DNA of 64,000 bases from the NCBI GenBank assembly GCA_963831535.1, contig CAWHQP010000005.1, positions 186,001-250,000 on the forward strand, written 5' to 3'. The notes below the pieces were generated by a model, which searched no databases, had not been told where the DNA came from, and was given only the letters and a program-made list of their open reading frames with translations. Within the stretch, counting starts at the first letter, position 1; each line of letters begins with the position of its first letter. Origin of the DNA: Bog-756 sp963831535. GTDB lineage: Bacteria > Actinomycetota > Acidimicrobiia > Acidimicrobiales > RAAP-2. This document shows, one piece after another, positions 17,349 through 26,434 of this stretch. A program made the translations under genes and the position numbers.

Positions 17349-19037
17349 ATGACGGGAGCAGGGGCAGGTACCGAAGCACCCGGTCCCCCACCCGAGTCCT
17401 CCCCCAGGGGACGGTCCGAACCGAACGGCACGTTCGACGAGACGGCACTGCTGGCGCTGGGCGACGAGATCCACGTCGCCTGGCGATCCCGGCGGGGACG
17501 ACACCGGAAGGCCAGGTGGATCGTCGGGATCCCGGCTCTCGTGGTGGTCCTGGTGATCGGAGGCGGCTTCGGCTACGCCTGGTACCTCAACCACGAGATA
17601 CACCGGATCGATGTACGGGGCCTGACCACGGTCCCAACATCAGGTGCCGAGGCCGGCACCCAGAACATTCTCATGGTGGGGTCGACCGACCGCTGCACGC
17701 TGAGGGTGCAGAATGCCGCCTACGGCCTGTGCTCCCAGGGCGTGAACGGAGTCAACAGCGATGTGGTGATGGTCCTCCATCTCGACCCGACCACGCACGC
17801 CGTGTCCATCCTCTCGATCCCCCGTGACCTCTTCGTTCCCAACGCCCGGACCACCGGGGCCAACAAGATCGACGCCGCTCTCTACCAGGGGCCGAGCCAA
17901 CTGGTGGCGGCCATCAACGACGATCTCGGCATCCCAGTCCAGCACTACGTCGTGCTCAATTTCGACAGCTTCGCCAACGTTGTGGACGCGCTGGGCGGCG
18001 TCAAGATGTACTTCCCCGAGCCGGTCTACGACGCCTACTCCGGCCTGAAGCAGCTCACATCGGGTTGCGTGGCCCTCGACGGGTTTGAGGCGCTCCAGGT
18101 CGTCCGGGCCCGCCACCTCCAGTACAAGGGACCGGGGGTCACCACCGACCTCCCCCAGTACTGGCCGTCGGAGAACCTGAGCGACCTGGCCCGGATCCGG
18201 CGGGACCACGAGTTCCTGCGGGTGTTGGCCACCGCCGTGGCCAAGCAGGGTCTTTCCGACCCCATCACCGACGAGCGTCTCGTGAGCGGCGTCGCTCCCC
18301 AGCTCGAGGTGGACCGGAAGTTCTCGACCTCGGACATGGTCAACCTGGTCCTCAACTTCCATTCGGTCAACGTCAATGCCGCTCCCCAGCTCACCCTGCC
18401 CGTCGAGGTGGACCAGAGCGCCTCCGGCTACACCTACGAGGGAGGCGCCTACGGCGACGTTGAGTTTCCCTCCATCACCGAGGACCAGGCAGTCATCGAC
18501 CGGTTCCTCGGCATCGGGGCCACCGTCAACTCGATGACCGGCAAGCCACTGCCGACCCCGTCCACGGTGACGGTCTCGGTGCTGAACGGCACCGGTGCCT
18601 ACAACCAGGCGACCGACACCTCGGACGCCCTCCAGTCCCTCGGGTTCCACATGGTCGGTGTGGGTGACACGCCTTCGGTGGGTGCCGAGTCGGAGACCGT
18701 CGTCTACTTCGCCACCAGGTCCCCGGCCGACCAGGCGGCAGCCCAGGCCGTGGCCCGCTCCCTGTCCGGCTCGGTGATCACCGCACTCGGGCCCACCGCC
18801 GACGGGGCCCAGGTCACCGTGGTGACCGGGTCACAGTTCTCCGTGAATCCTCCCGCGTCCCCGCCCACCACGGGCAGCCCGACCACGTCGGCCGCCGCAA
18901 CCAGCACCACCGTTCCCCCGACCACCACGACCACCACCACCGCCGCCGGTCCGTTCCTGCCCCCCACCGCCGCCGTCACCCCGCTGCAGCCATGGGATCC
19001 GCGCTCGTGTTCGGCCACAGATGGACAGGGCTCCTGA
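17349..19037 (+). CDS. LytR-CpsA-Psr (LCP) family cell-wall glycopolymer transferase with LytR_C domain
   Basis: This 562-residue protein starts at ATG 17349. A cytoplasmic leader and one transmembrane helix (I-P-A-L-V-V-V-L-V-I-G-G-G-F-G-Y) are followed by the extracytoplasmic LCP domain. Conserved parts are N-S-D-V-V-M-V-L-H-L, S-I-P-R-D-L-F-V, N-K-I-D-A-A-L, the glycine-rich V-D-A-L-G-G-V, and V-R-A-R-H plus D-L-A-R-I-R-R-D-H-E-F. A LytR_C domain follows (T-V-S-V-L-N-G-T-G-A-Y), then a Thr/Pro-rich tail. LCP enzymes attach polyprenyl-linked glycopolymers to peptidoglycan (arabinogalactan or teichoic-acid type). The Thr-rich tail probably spans the wall. Confidence 0.92.
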   Translation: MTGAGAGTEAPGPPPESSPRGRSEPNGTFDETALLALGDEIHVAWRSRRGRHRKARWIVGIPALVVVLVIGGGFGYAWYLNHEIHRIDVRGLTTVPTSGAEAGTQNILMVGSTDRCTLRVQNAAYGLCSQGVNGVNSDVVMVLHLDPTTHAVSILSIPRDLFVPNARTTGANKIDAALYQGPSQLVAAINDDLGIPVQHYVVLNFDSFANVVDALGGVKMYFPEPVYDAYSGLKQLTSGCVALDGFEALQVVRARHLQYKGPGVTTDLPQYWPSENLSDLARIRRDHEFLRVLATAVAKQGLSDPITDERLVSGVAPQLEVDRKFSTSDMVNLVLNFHSVNVNAAPQLTLPVEVDQSASGYTYEGGAYGDVEFPSITEDQAVIDRFLGIGATVNSMTGKPLPTPSTVTVSVLNGTGAYNQATDTSDALQSLGFHMVGVGDTPSVGAESETVVYFATRSPADQAAAQAVARSLSGSVITALGPTADGAQVTVVTGSQFSVNPPASPPTTGSPTTSAAATSTTVPPTTTTTTTAAGPFLPPTAAVTPLQPWDPRSCSATDGQGS

Positions 19038-19078
19038 GTTGGACGTCCGCCACCCGTCTCCCCTGTTCAAGCTCGGAC

Positions 19079-19142
19079 AGAACGGAACGGTTGCGTTCTG
19101 AATGCTCTCTGTGTACTGTGTAGTGAACGGAACAGTTCCGTT
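19079..19142 (+). promoter_or_regulatory. TetR-gene promoter flanked by two matched operators
   Basis: Operator 2 (19126-19142) is a perfect palindrome, AACGGAAC-A-GTTCCGTT. Operator 1 (19079-19099) repeats its core, AACGGAAC-G-GTTGCGTT, within 10-base arms that have one mismatch. Centres are 45 bp apart. TTGCGT (19091-19096) and TACTGT (19114-19119), 17 bases apart, form a plausible promoter. Operator 1 covers the -35 and operator 2 the start region. The TetR gene starts at 19169, so autoregulation is the natural reading. Confidence 0.78.
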
Positions 19143-19168
19143 TTTTAGTACCACCGGAGTAGCGAATC

Positions 19169-19786
19169 GTGAGCATCGCCGAGATAGAAGGGGCCGCCGG
19201 GAAGGCTGACCGCCCGACCGGACCGCGGGCTGAGGCCCGCGAGCAAGCCATCCTCGACGCCGCTCTCGAGCTCCTCATGGAAGTGGGCTACGACCGCCTG
19301 TCCATGGATGCGCTCGCCGAGCGGGCGCACGCCGGCAAGGCCACGATCTATCGGCATTGGTCGGGCAAAGCCCAGGTGGTGGCCGAAGCGGTCCACCGGA
19401 TGAAGGGCGGAGGGGTGTCGGAGCCCTTCGCATCCACCGGCTCGCTCCGTGGCGATCTGCTCGCCGCTCTGGACAAGATCGCCTGCTCGGCATCGGACGC
19501 CGACGCCGCCATCATCGCCGGCGTGATGTCGGCCATGCGCTCGGATCCGGAGCTGGCCGAGTTGGTCCGAACCCAGGTTCTGGACAGCAAGAAGGGGGAG
19601 TTCAACGGGATCATCGAACGGGCAGTCCGCCGGGGGGAGTTGCCGCAAGGCGGCTCGGCGGAGCTCGTGGAAGAGGTGATCTCAGCGCTCCTCATCAACC
19701 GGCTGGTCATCCGTGGCCTGCCGGTCGACGAGGAGTTCTCAACTCACGTGGTGGACGACATCGTCCTGCCACTGCTTCACCAGTAG
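19169..19786 (+). CDS. TetR-family repressor of the adjacent efflux pump
   Basis: The 205-residue product starts at GTG 19169. The N-terminal DNA-binding domain is canonical: I-L-D-A-A-L-E-L-L-M-E-V-G-Y-D-R-L-S-M-D-A-L-A-E, then A-G-K-A-T-I-Y-R-H-W as the recognition helix and following turn. The C-terminal domain resembles the TetR_C group seen near DHA2 exporters. It lies just downstream of two palindromic operators and 50 bases upstream of a DHA2 exporter on the same strand, so it probably represses itself and the exporter until a drug-like ligand binds. Confidence 0.92.
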   Translation: MSIAEIEGAAGKADRPTGPRAEAREQAILDAALELLMEVGYDRLSMDALAERAHAGKATIYRHWSGKAQVVAEAVHRMKGGGVSEPFASTGSLRGDLLAALDKIACSASDADAAIIAGVMSAMRSDPELAELVRTQVLDSKKGEFNGIIERAVRRGELPQGGSAELVEEVISALLINRLVIRGLPVDEEFSTHVVDDIVLPLLHQ

Positions 19787-19836
19787 CACCCCTCACGCAG
19801 TCCTCTTACAGTCACCCCCCAATCCGAGGAGCCCCT

Positions 19837-21342
19837 ATGACCACCGTGACCGAGTTCGCAGCATCCCCGGCGTCTCCTGATCCCACCGCCAACACGGCCG
19901 ACCCCAAGCGTTGGCTGGCCCTGGCCATCATCGCCGTGGCTCAGCTCATGGTGGTGCTCGACGCGTCCATCGTCACCATCGCCCTCCCCTCGGCCCAACA
20001 CGCCCTGCACATCTCCACGGCCAACCGTCAGTGGGTGGTCACCGCATATACCCTCTCCTTCGGTGGCTTTCTACTGCTGGGTGGTCGGATCGCCGACTAT
20101 GTGGGACGCAAGCGGATCTTCATCATCGGCCTCCTGGGCTTCGCCGGCGCATCCGCCCTCGGCGGAGTGGCCGTGGACTCAGCCATGCTCTTCGGGGCGC
20201 GCGCCCTGCAGGGTGCCTTCGCAGCCCTCCTGGCCCCGGCGGCCCTGTCACTGATCTCGGTGACCTTCACCGAGGTGAGGGAGCGGGCCACCGCCTTCGG
20301 CGTCTACGGCGCCATCTCCGGCGGCGGTGCAGCCATCGGTCTCATCATGGGCGGCGTGCTGACCGAGTACGCCTCGTGGCGCTGGTGCCTGTTGGTCAAC
20401 GTGCCCATTGCCGCCGTCACCGCACTGGCCGCGGTGCCCGTGGTGCGGGAGTCGAAGTCGCACGGCAACACCAGCTACGACATCCCCGGGGCCATCACCG
20501 TGACCGCCGGCCTGGTGGCCCTGGTCTATGGGTTCACCAAGGCCGCATCCGACGGTTGGGCGGCCACCGCCACCCTCAGCTTCCTCGGTATCGGTGTGCT
20601 GTTGCTAGCCGCCTTCGCCACCATTGAGATCAAGTCCAAGAACCCTCTCCTACCCATGCGGGTGATCCTGGAGCGCAACCGGGGGGGCTCCTTCCTCAGC
20701 TCGTTCATGGTCGGTGCCGGACTCCTCGGCATGTTCTTGTTCCTGACCTACTACTTCCAGGGCAACCTGGGGTATTCGGCCCTCAAGTCCGGCTTCGCCT
20801 TCCTGCCCTTCTCGGCCGGCATCATCGTGGCTGCTGGGGTCTCCAGCAAGCTGCTCCCCCGGTTCGGGCCGCGCGTGTTGATGGCCATCGGGTTCGCGGC
20901 CGCGGCCCTCGGGATGCTGTGGCTCAGCCGGATCACCCCCGACACCACCTATCTGGCCCACGTCCTCCCGGCTGAGATCCTGATCAGCCTGGGCATGGGA
21001 CTCGCCTTTGTCCCGATGAGCAGCACCGCGCTCTTCCGGGTGCCGCCCAACGACGCCGGGGTGTCCAGTGCCCTGGTCAACACCACCCAGCAGGTGGGAG
21101 GTTCGCTCGGCACCGCGCTGCTCAACACAGTGGCCGCCTCGGCCACCGCCACCTACCTGCTGACCCGGTCACCGAACCGGGCCAATGTGCAGGCGGCCCA
21201 GGTCCACGGGTACACGGTCGGCTTCCTGGTCGGTGCAGCCTGTCTGGTGGTGGCCCTCTTGTCGGCCGTGTTCCTGGTCAACGCAACCCGAGAGGATCTG
21301 GCCGACGTGGACGGGGTCTCCGGCGAGGTCATCCCGGTCTAA
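19837..21342 (+). CDS. DHA2-family MFS multidrug exporter
   Basis: This 501-residue membrane protein starts at ATG 19837 behind CGAGGAG. It has 14 predicted helices. DHA2 markers are L-D-A-S-I-V-T-I-A-L-P in helix 1, G-G-R-I-A-D-Y-V-G-R-K-R in the 2-3 loop (motif A) and A-I-G-L-I-M-G-G in helix 5. The C-terminal half has the family's W-L-S-R-I and F-V-P-M-S-S-T-A-L patterns. It is probably co-transcribed with the upstream TetR gene and exports hydrophobic compounds using the proton gradient. Unlike the exporter at 3781-5817, it lacks a winged-helix extension. Confidence 0.93.
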   Translation: MTTVTEFAASPASPDPTANTADPKRWLALAIIAVAQLMVVLDASIVTIALPSAQHALHISTANRQWVVTAYTLSFGGFLLLGGRIADYVGRKRIFIIGLLGFAGASALGGVAVDSAMLFGARALQGAFAALLAPAALSLISVTFTEVRERATAFGVYGAISGGGAAIGLIMGGVLTEYASWRWCLLVNVPIAAVTALAAVPVVRESKSHGNTSYDIPGAITVTAGLVALVYGFTKAASDGWAATATLSFLGIGVLLLAAFATIEIKSKNPLLPMRVILERNRGGSFLSSFMVGAGLLGMFLFLTYYFQGNLGYSALKSGFAFLPFSAGIIVAAGVSSKLLPRFGPRVLMAIGFAAAALGMLWLSRITPDTTYLAHVLPAEILISLGMGLAFVPMSSTALFRVPPNDAGVSSALVNTTQQVGGSLGTALLNTVAASATATYLLTRSPNRANVQAAQVHGYTVGFLVGAACLVVALLSAVFLVNATREDLADVDGVSGEVIPV

Positions 21343-21367
21343 CCCCGGCAGATCTGGAGGGGCCGGC

Positions 21368-22333
21368 CTACGAGCCGATGTGATCGGCGGGGACGGTGCC
21401 CAGACGACCAGCCTGGTAGTCCTCGAAGGCCTGCGCCACCTCGTCACGGGTGTTCATGACGAACGGTCCGTAGGCATAGACGGGCTCGCCGATGGGCTGC
21501 CCACCCAGGATCAGCACATCGAGGTTCGGCGTGCGTGAGTCTTGCACCGCGTCTGCGCCGATGGTGACCGAGTCACCCTCACCGAACACGGCGAGCTGAC
21601 CGGTGCGGACAGGGCGCCCGTCGGCCCCGACCGAGCCGGCGCCGCCCAGGACGTAGACCAGAGCGTTGAATCCCGCCCGCCAGGGGATGTCCACCCGTGC
21701 CCCAGGAGCCAGGGTGGCGTGCACCATGGCCATGGGCGAGTGGGTCGAACCGGGACCTGCGTGACCGTCGACCTCGCCGGCGATGACCCGCAGCAATGTG
21801 CCGCCATCGGCCGACGCCAGCAGGGCGACGTTGTGGCGTCCGATGTCCTGGTAGCGCGGGGCGATCATCTTGTCGGCGCTGGGTAGGTTGACCCACAGTT
21901 GGATCCCGTGGAAGAGCCCGCCCGTGGCTACCAGCTCCTCGGGTGGCGCCTCGATGTGCAGGATGCCGCCACCGGCAGTCATCCACTGGGTGTCCCCGTC
22001 GCTGATCAGCCCGCCGCCTCCGATGGAGTCCTGGTGCTGGAACGTCCCGTCGATCATGTAGGTCACAGTCTCGAAGCCCCGGTGCGGATGCCAGGGCGTC
22101 CCCTTGGGTTCTCCGGGGGCGTACTCCACCTCACCCATCTGGTCCATGTGGATGAACGGGTCGAGGAGACTGGTGTCGACTCCGGCGAAGGCCCGACGCA
22201 CCGGAAACCCCTCGCCCTCGAACCCGGCCGGGGCCGTTGTCACCGATACCACCGGCCGGCCCTCGGTCAAGGCCGGGTCCAACGACCTGATCGTCGGAAG
22301 CGCTCCCACATCGTCCACGGTCACTGCTGGCAT
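21368..22333 (-). CDS. Pirin-family protein
   Basis: This 321-residue bicupin starts at the second of two close ATGs (22333), because AGGAGG then sits six bases upstream. The pirin N-terminal cupin is clear: D-P-F-I-H-M-D-Q-M-G, W-H-P-H-R-G-F-E-T-V-T-Y and G-D-T-Q-W-M-T-A-G-G-G-I-L-H-I-E. The H-P-H-R-G-F and H-I-E residues form the metal site. The C-terminal cupin carries the Pirin_C pattern ending with Y-A-Y-G-P-F-V-M-N-T. Pirins are Fe(II) proteins, and some have quercetinase activity. It converges on the exporter gene with 25 bases between stops. Confidence 0.92.
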   Translation of the reverse strand: MPAVTVDDVGALPTIRSLDPALTEGRPVVSVTTAPAGFEGEGFPVRRAFAGVDTSLLDPFIHMDQMGEVEYAPGEPKGTPWHPHRGFETVTYMIDGTFQHQDSIGGGGLISDGDTQWMTAGGGILHIEAPPEELVATGGLFHGIQLWVNLPSADKMIAPRYQDIGRHNVALLASADGGTLLRVIAGEVDGHAGPGSTHSPMAMVHATLAPGARVDIPWRAGFNALVYVLGGAGSVGADGRPVRTGQLAVFGEGDSVTIGADAVQDSRTPNLDVLILGGQPIGEPVYAYGPFVMNTRDEVAQAFEDYQAGRLGTVPADHIGS

Positions 22334-22535
22334 GGCCATCCTCCTCGTCCGGTCAGGGCACCACTCCACGCGCCTGGACGGTCGCGTACCCTGTGTAGGC
22401 CCAACACTAGTTGTGCTCGCAACATTCCAGGTGCGCTGGGGCGGAGGGCGCCGAATTCAGATTGTGGGCCGGCCTGCCGAAAAGACATAGTGAACAGGTA
22501 CGCTTAGGCCCAGGGGAAGAGTCAGGAGACAGCTG

Positions 22536-23600
22536 GTGATCCGGCAACGCGGCGCCGCGACTCGCCGGCGTGACGACGAAGATGGCGAGGCCGGCTCCTC
22601 CGCCGAGGAGATCGGAACCTTGCTCCGCGAGGCCAGAGAGGAGCGTGGGCTCGATCTGCTGGCCGTCCACGACCGGCTGAGCCGACCGATCACCCAGCTC
22701 GAGGCCCTGGAGTCGGGGGACCTGGACCGTCTCCCCGACCAAGCTCTGGCCCTCTCCACCCTGCGCCGGTACGCCGCCTTCCTCGGTCTCGATGGTGACG
22801 CGCTGGCCCTCCGGATGATCGACGCCTGGTCGACGGCACCCTCCAGCACGGACAGGGCCGCCCGCAACGACAACGGCGCCGCCGTCACCAATGTGGTGGC
22901 CGCGGTGTCGGCCGAACCCGACCACCTGCGAGCCTTCACCCAGACCGGTCCGGTTCCGAAGGTCCGGGGTCGCTCGGCCGCCCCGGTGGGGAACTACGGC
23001 TACGAGGTGGCCACCGGTCCCCCGACCGGCACGTTCCCGGTGGTTCCCCGCCAGGAGCTGAAGCAGAGTCGGCGGGCCGTGGCCAAAGCCCGGCGGCGGC
23101 AGAACGCACCCAAATCCCTCAAGGTCATCACCTGGGTGGCGGGTGGTCTCCTCATCGTGATGGTGGCCGGCTCCATCATCCAGGCCCAGCGTCCCCAGTG
23201 GCTGGTCTCCGCCCACATCCTCCGGGTGGTCGAGCCGGGCGGTGTCCAGGCCTCCGGGGGATCCTCGCCGCAGCAACCCGCCCCGGTCGCCGCGGTGGTG
23301 CCCACCGGTACCAGCGGGCAGACATCCACCTACTCGGTCACGACCCAGGCGTTCGTCGTCGACGTCACCACCACCGGTCCGTGCTGGGTGCAGGTGACCA
23401 GTTCGGCCTCACCGACCCCTCTGGTCAGCGGCGTCCAGACCGCCGGCAAGAAGCTGAGCTTTCCGGCCCAGGGAACCATGACCGTCCAGGTGGGCTCCTC
23501 CGCAGTGGTCGTCGGCATCTCGGCCAAGGGCAAGGTCGTGTTCTACAACGCGCCCCGCTCCACCCCGTACACCTACGTCTTCACCCCCACGTCCACCTGA
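22536..23600 (+). CDS. RodZ-like helix-turn-helix membrane protein
   Basis: The 354-residue protein starts at GTG 22536 behind CAGGAGA. The N-terminus is an HTH_25/RodZ-type domain (I-G-T-L-L-R-E-A-R-E-E-R-G-L-D-L, then L-E-A-L-E-S-G-D-L-D-R-L-P). A basic cytoplasmic linker, one transmembrane helix (V-I-T-W-V-A-G-G-L-L-I-V-M-V-A-G) and an extracytoplasmic DUF4115-like beta domain follow (C-W-V-Q-V-T, ... G-T-M-T-V-Q-V-G). RodZ proteins link the cytoskeleton or elongation machinery to the wall. No MreB gene is visible nearby, so the role in this lineage is uncertain. Confidence 0.82.
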   Translation: MIRQRGAATRRRDDEDGEAGSSAEEIGTLLREAREERGLDLLAVHDRLSRPITQLEALESGDLDRLPDQALALSTLRRYAAFLGLDGDALALRMIDAWSTAPSSTDRAARNDNGAAVTNVVAAVSAEPDHLRAFTQTGPVPKVRGRSAAPVGNYGYEVATGPPTGTFPVVPRQELKQSRRAVAKARRRQNAPKSLKVITWVAGGLLIVMVAGSIIQAQRPQWLVSAHILRVVEPGGVQASGGSSPQQPAPVAAVVPTGTSGQTSTYSVTTQAFVVDVTTTGPCWVQVTSSASPTPLVSGVQTAGKKLSFPAQGTMTVQVGSSAVVVGISAKGKVVFYNAPRSTPYTYVFTPTST

Positions 23601-23632
23601 CTCACTAGGAGCGGGCCGGAGCCCGGGTTGGT

Positions 23633-24544
23633 TCAGTCGACGATGGCGGCGGGCCCCGACCGCTCGACCTGTACGGCCAACTCGGCGTCCAACTGGGCGT
23701 CGTAGCGGGCGCCCTTGCGCTCCTCGAAGCGGACCCACTGTACGAACACCGGGATCAGGGCCAAGAAGGTGAAGAACTCGGCCCCGACCCACAGGAGACC
23801 CCCTCCGGAGTGGGTACCGGCCAGCGTGTAGATGGATGCCGCCGGTCGGGTGGCGCTGAGCAGGGCCAGGCCCAGGAACGACTCGATGGGTACACCGATG
23901 AGCAGGTTGACCAGCTTGGCGCCGTGGCTCATCTGCCAGTGGGGAATCGGGTCGAGACCCACGATGGGCCACCAGAACAGAGTGGAGGCGAAGAAGAATC
24001 CGACGTTGATCAGGTCCATGACCCACATGTGGTCCATGGCGAACCCGAGGGCGAAGGTCAAGAAGAAGGCGAACATCGTGAAGTAGTAGGCCGCCGCCAC
24101 CGGCAGCGGGTGGGTCATCCAGCGGAACGGCGTGGAATTGAGGATTCCGAGCAACCGCACCTTGGTGTCCCGATCCGAGGTCTGGAGGGCCAGCGTCATC
24201 GGCGCCCCCATGGCCAGGAGGGGCGGCGCCACCACCATCAACAACAGGTGCTGGACCACATGGGCCTGGAAGAACTCCATCGTGAAGGTGGCCACCGGCG
24301 ACTGCAGCGCCAGGTCCAGGGCCACGAGGCCGGCGAGGAAGGAGACCGTTCGGGTCCAACGCCAGCGCCGTCCCCGGGCCACTAGTAGCGACCGGGCCCG
24401 GAGATACCAGGCCGCGGTCACGACCACCGCGGCGAGGACCAGGAGGGGGAACGGACTGAACTGCCACTGCGTCAGCACCGAGTGGGAGTCGAGGGGGATA
24501 TACCGCATCCCGGGCATCCCGAGCATGGATCGCGTCTCCGGCAC
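23633..24544 (-). CDS. ctaG: CtaG-type cytochrome c oxidase assembly protein
   Basis: This polytopic membrane protein of about 303 residues matches the caa3-type CtaG family: S-P-F-P-L-L-V-L near the first helix, a conserved H-V-V-Q-H-L-L-L-M-V-V-A-P-P-L-L motif, and F-F-F-A-S-T-L-F-W-W-P-I-V-G-L-D-P. Histidines in H-V-V-Q-H are candidates for copper handling. The start is ambiguous: GTG 24544 follows GGAGGC closely, a longer frame opens at 24580, and a later ATG (24526) is possible. The acidic tail is cytosolic. No oxidase subunit genes are in the window. Confidence 0.86.
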   Translation of the reverse strand: MPETRSMLGMPGMRYIPLDSHSVLTQWQFSPFPLLVLAAVVVTAAWYLRARSLLVARGRRWRWTRTVSFLAGLVALDLALQSPVATFTMEFFQAHVVQHLLLMVVAPPLLAMGAPMTLALQTSDRDTKVRLLGILNSTPFRWMTHPLPVAAAYYFTMFAFFLTFALGFAMDHMWVMDLINVGFFFASTLFWWPIVGLDPIPHWQMSHGAKLVNLLIGVPIESFLGLALLSATRPAASIYTLAGTHSGGGLLWVGAEFFTFLALIPVFVQWVRFEERKGARYDAQLDAELAVQVERSGPAAIVD

Positions 24545-24626
24545 GCCTCCAGCGTACCGAGCCTTGGTCGGCCCTCCCATTCGGCCCGGGGGTGGGCTCC
24601 CGGCCCGGGCCCCGACCGCCTCCCCT

Positions 24627-25121
24627 CTAGGGCGTGAGGACCTGCTCCACCACCCCGGAGTCCACGTGATACCGCCACCCCTCCACGTGGATCCCTGCCG
24701 GTAGCAGGGGGCAGGCCCGCACCACCTCCACGTCGTGGCTCAGGGCCTCGTCGGGACGGGGCATGGCAAGGAATTCCCAGGCGCCGGCCTGTTCCCGGAT
24801 GCCGTCGGGCAGTCCCGACCGCACCATTCCGTCGTCGCGGTCGGCCAACGCGCAGTCGGTGTGCTGCATCACGGCGATCCGGTTGACCCCGAGCAGGTTG
24901 GTGGCCAGGATCAACGACCGCAGTACGTCCCCGGTGACACGACCGCCGGCGTTGCGGAGGATCTTGGCGTCACCCGGGACCAGTCCCAGCATTCTCAGCG
25001 GCTCGATCCGGGTGTCCATACAGGTGACCAGGGCGAAGCCTTTGGCGGCCCGCGCCTGGATACCGCCCAGGTTGAATGCCGCCACGTAAGCCCGGTTGGC
25101 CCCGAGCAGATCGTCCATCAT
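24627..25121 (-). CDS. Beta-class carbonic anhydrase-like protein
   Basis: This 164-residue protein begins at tandem ATGs (25121/25118). The zinc-site motifs of beta-carbonic anhydrases are present: C-M-D-T-R (Cys34, Asp36, Arg38) and H-T-D-C (His88 and Cys91). R-N-A-G-G-R follows the first motif, as usual. The enzyme would interconvert CO2 and bicarbonate. It is short compared with plant-type enzymes but normal for the small actinobacterial group. The open frame extends far upstream to 25931, but that part is a shadow of the DUF427 gene. Confidence 0.88.
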   Translation of the reverse strand: MMDDLLGANRAYVAAFNLGGIQARAAKGFALVTCMDTRIEPLRMLGLVPGDAKILRNAGGRVTGDVLRSLILATNLLGVNRIAVMQHTDCALADRDDGMVRSGLPDGIREQAGAWEFLAMPRPDEALSHDVEVVRACPLLPAGIHVEGWRYHVDSGVVEQVLTP

Positions 25122-25207
25122 CGGGGTAGAGCATGGCAGACCGACCGCTCCCGAGCACACCCGTCCGCACGCCCGGCAGGGAAGCCCCGGTCCGGGGCCA
25201 GGCGTCG

Positions 25208-25975
25208 TCAGTCGGAGAAGTGGGTGCGGGGCCGGTCGAGCAGCACCCCGTCCACGTAGGTGTCCACCTTCTCGTTGTAGAAGGCCACCAGGCCGGCGAT
25301 GGGGAGGAGCTGCCGGGTGGGGAAGTCGTAGCTCCACGCCAGGTCGACACGGGTGATTCCACCGACCACCACCGACCAGTAGCCGGTGGTAGTGCCCTTG
25401 TACGGGCAGCGGGTCACGGTGGCCGAGGGGACCAGGTGCCCGAAGTCCACCTCGGTGCGGTTCAGGTAGTACCGGGTGGGGAGCCCGGTCTCGAAGACCA
25501 TCACTGGTGACGACGAGTGGGCCAGCTCCACCCCGTCGAGGGCGATGCGGACCGTCCGGGTCGACCGCAGAGCGTCTACCCGGGTATAGGGATTGCGGGG
25601 ATGGACGAACACCTCTTCGTCCTCCTCGAACCAGTGGTCGAGGGCATCCCAGTCGAACCGGAACGTGTCGATGAGCAGGGAATGCTCGGAGGCGACCACG
25701 AGACGGGCGGCGGGTGCACCGACGACGCCGGTCGATGCGAACCAGTACCACTGGACCGTTCCCAAGGCGGTGTCCTCGGTGCGTCCGTCGGTCACCAGCA
25801 GCTCCTCGACCACGTCCTGGCGCGGAACGTAGAACTGCGGGTAGTTGGCCCATTCCCACACGTACCGGGCGGTGAGCGTGTCCACGACCACGCCATCGGT
25901 GTGGACGGCCCGGACACGGCGTGGCACCCACTCGACATGGTTGAGGCGGGTGATCATCTTCGGATAGTCGGTCAC
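25208..25975 (-). CDS. DUF427 family protein (two repeats)
   Basis: The 255-residue cytosolic protein contains two copies of the DUF427 beta fold. The second is the more typical: Y-Y-L-N-R-T-E-V-D-F, T-V-T-R-C-P-Y-K-G-T-T-T-G-Y-W-S-V and L-A-W-S-Y-D-F-P. The first half repeats the R-A-V-H-T-D-G-V-V-V-D-T-L / Y-V-W-E-W pattern. Biochemical function is not established for this family. It ends 86 bases upstream of the carbonic anhydrase start on the same strand, so they may share a transcript. Confidence 0.85.
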   Translation of the reverse strand: MTDYPKMITRLNHVEWVPRRVRAVHTDGVVVDTLTARYVWEWANYPQFYVPRQDVVEELLVTDGRTEDTALGTVQWYWFASTGVVGAPAARLVVASEHSLLIDTFRFDWDALDHWFEEDEEVFVHPRNPYTRVDALRSTRTVRIALDGVELAHSSSPVMVFETGLPTRYYLNRTEVDFGHLVPSATVTRCPYKGTTTGYWSVVVGGITRVDLAWSYDFPTRQLLPIAGLVAFYNEKVDTYVDGVLLDRPRTHFSD

Positions 25976-26019
25976 GGTGCTCCTGTTCGTCCGAACCGGG
26001 AGATCCGGCGGTGACTCGA

Positions 26020-26295
26020 TCAGGCCGAGCGCGGGGCGATGCCGGCCGCGTGGAGCATCCGCCGGAGGTCCACCACCATCTGGGTGTCGATGTCGTGACC
26101 CCGCGGGGCGTCGAAGGTCTCGGTCTCCGAACCTAGGGTGACCCGGTAGCGGCCGTCGTGCTCCTCTTCCACCGTGGCCACACTCCGCAGGAGGGACAGG
26201 ACGTCATGCCACTGGATGTTGTGGCCGGCTGGGTGCCGGAAGATCTTCTCGACCGTGGCCCGGTGGTGGCCGTCGAGATCGAAGCCCTCTGCCAT
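26020..26295 (-). CDS. Small protein, possibly HicA-like fold
   Basis: This 91-residue protein starts at ATG 26295. The order of elements (E-K-I-F-R-H-P-A-G-H-N-I-Q-W-H-D-V-L-S-L-L, then G-R-Y-R-V-T-L-G, then an R-G-H-D-I-D turn and V-V-D-L-R-R-M-L-H-A-A-G-I) resembles the double-stranded RNA-binding fold of HicA toxins. It is longer, and no HicB antitoxin gene adjoins it. I regard it as a conserved hypothetical protein with a possible HicA-type fold, not a demonstrated toxin. Confidence 0.6.
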   Translation of the reverse strand: MAEGFDLDGHHRATVEKIFRHPAGHNIQWHDVLSLLRSVATVEEEHDGRYRVTLGSETETFDAPRGHDIDTQMVVDLRRMLHAAGIAPRSA

Positions 26296-26434
26296 ATGAC
26301 ACTCCTCAGCTCATCCCTACCCCTGCGGCCGACGTTAGCCTCCGCCTGGACTCCGTCCGCCGGGGGCGACCTCCGGCGCCGCCAGACGTCGGTGCTACCC
26401 TCATCCCGGTCGGACCCCGTCGGAAGGAGCGACC

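Noticed and set aside
25122..25931. Apparent N-terminal extension of the carbonic anhydrase frame
   Set aside because: The extension overlaps the DUF427 gene in another frame and has shadow-like composition. The enzyme starts at the tandem ATGs 25118-25121.
26020..26295. Toxin-antitoxin system (HicA)
   Set aside because: The fold resemblance is weak and no HicB partner adjoins it, so a toxin call is not supported.
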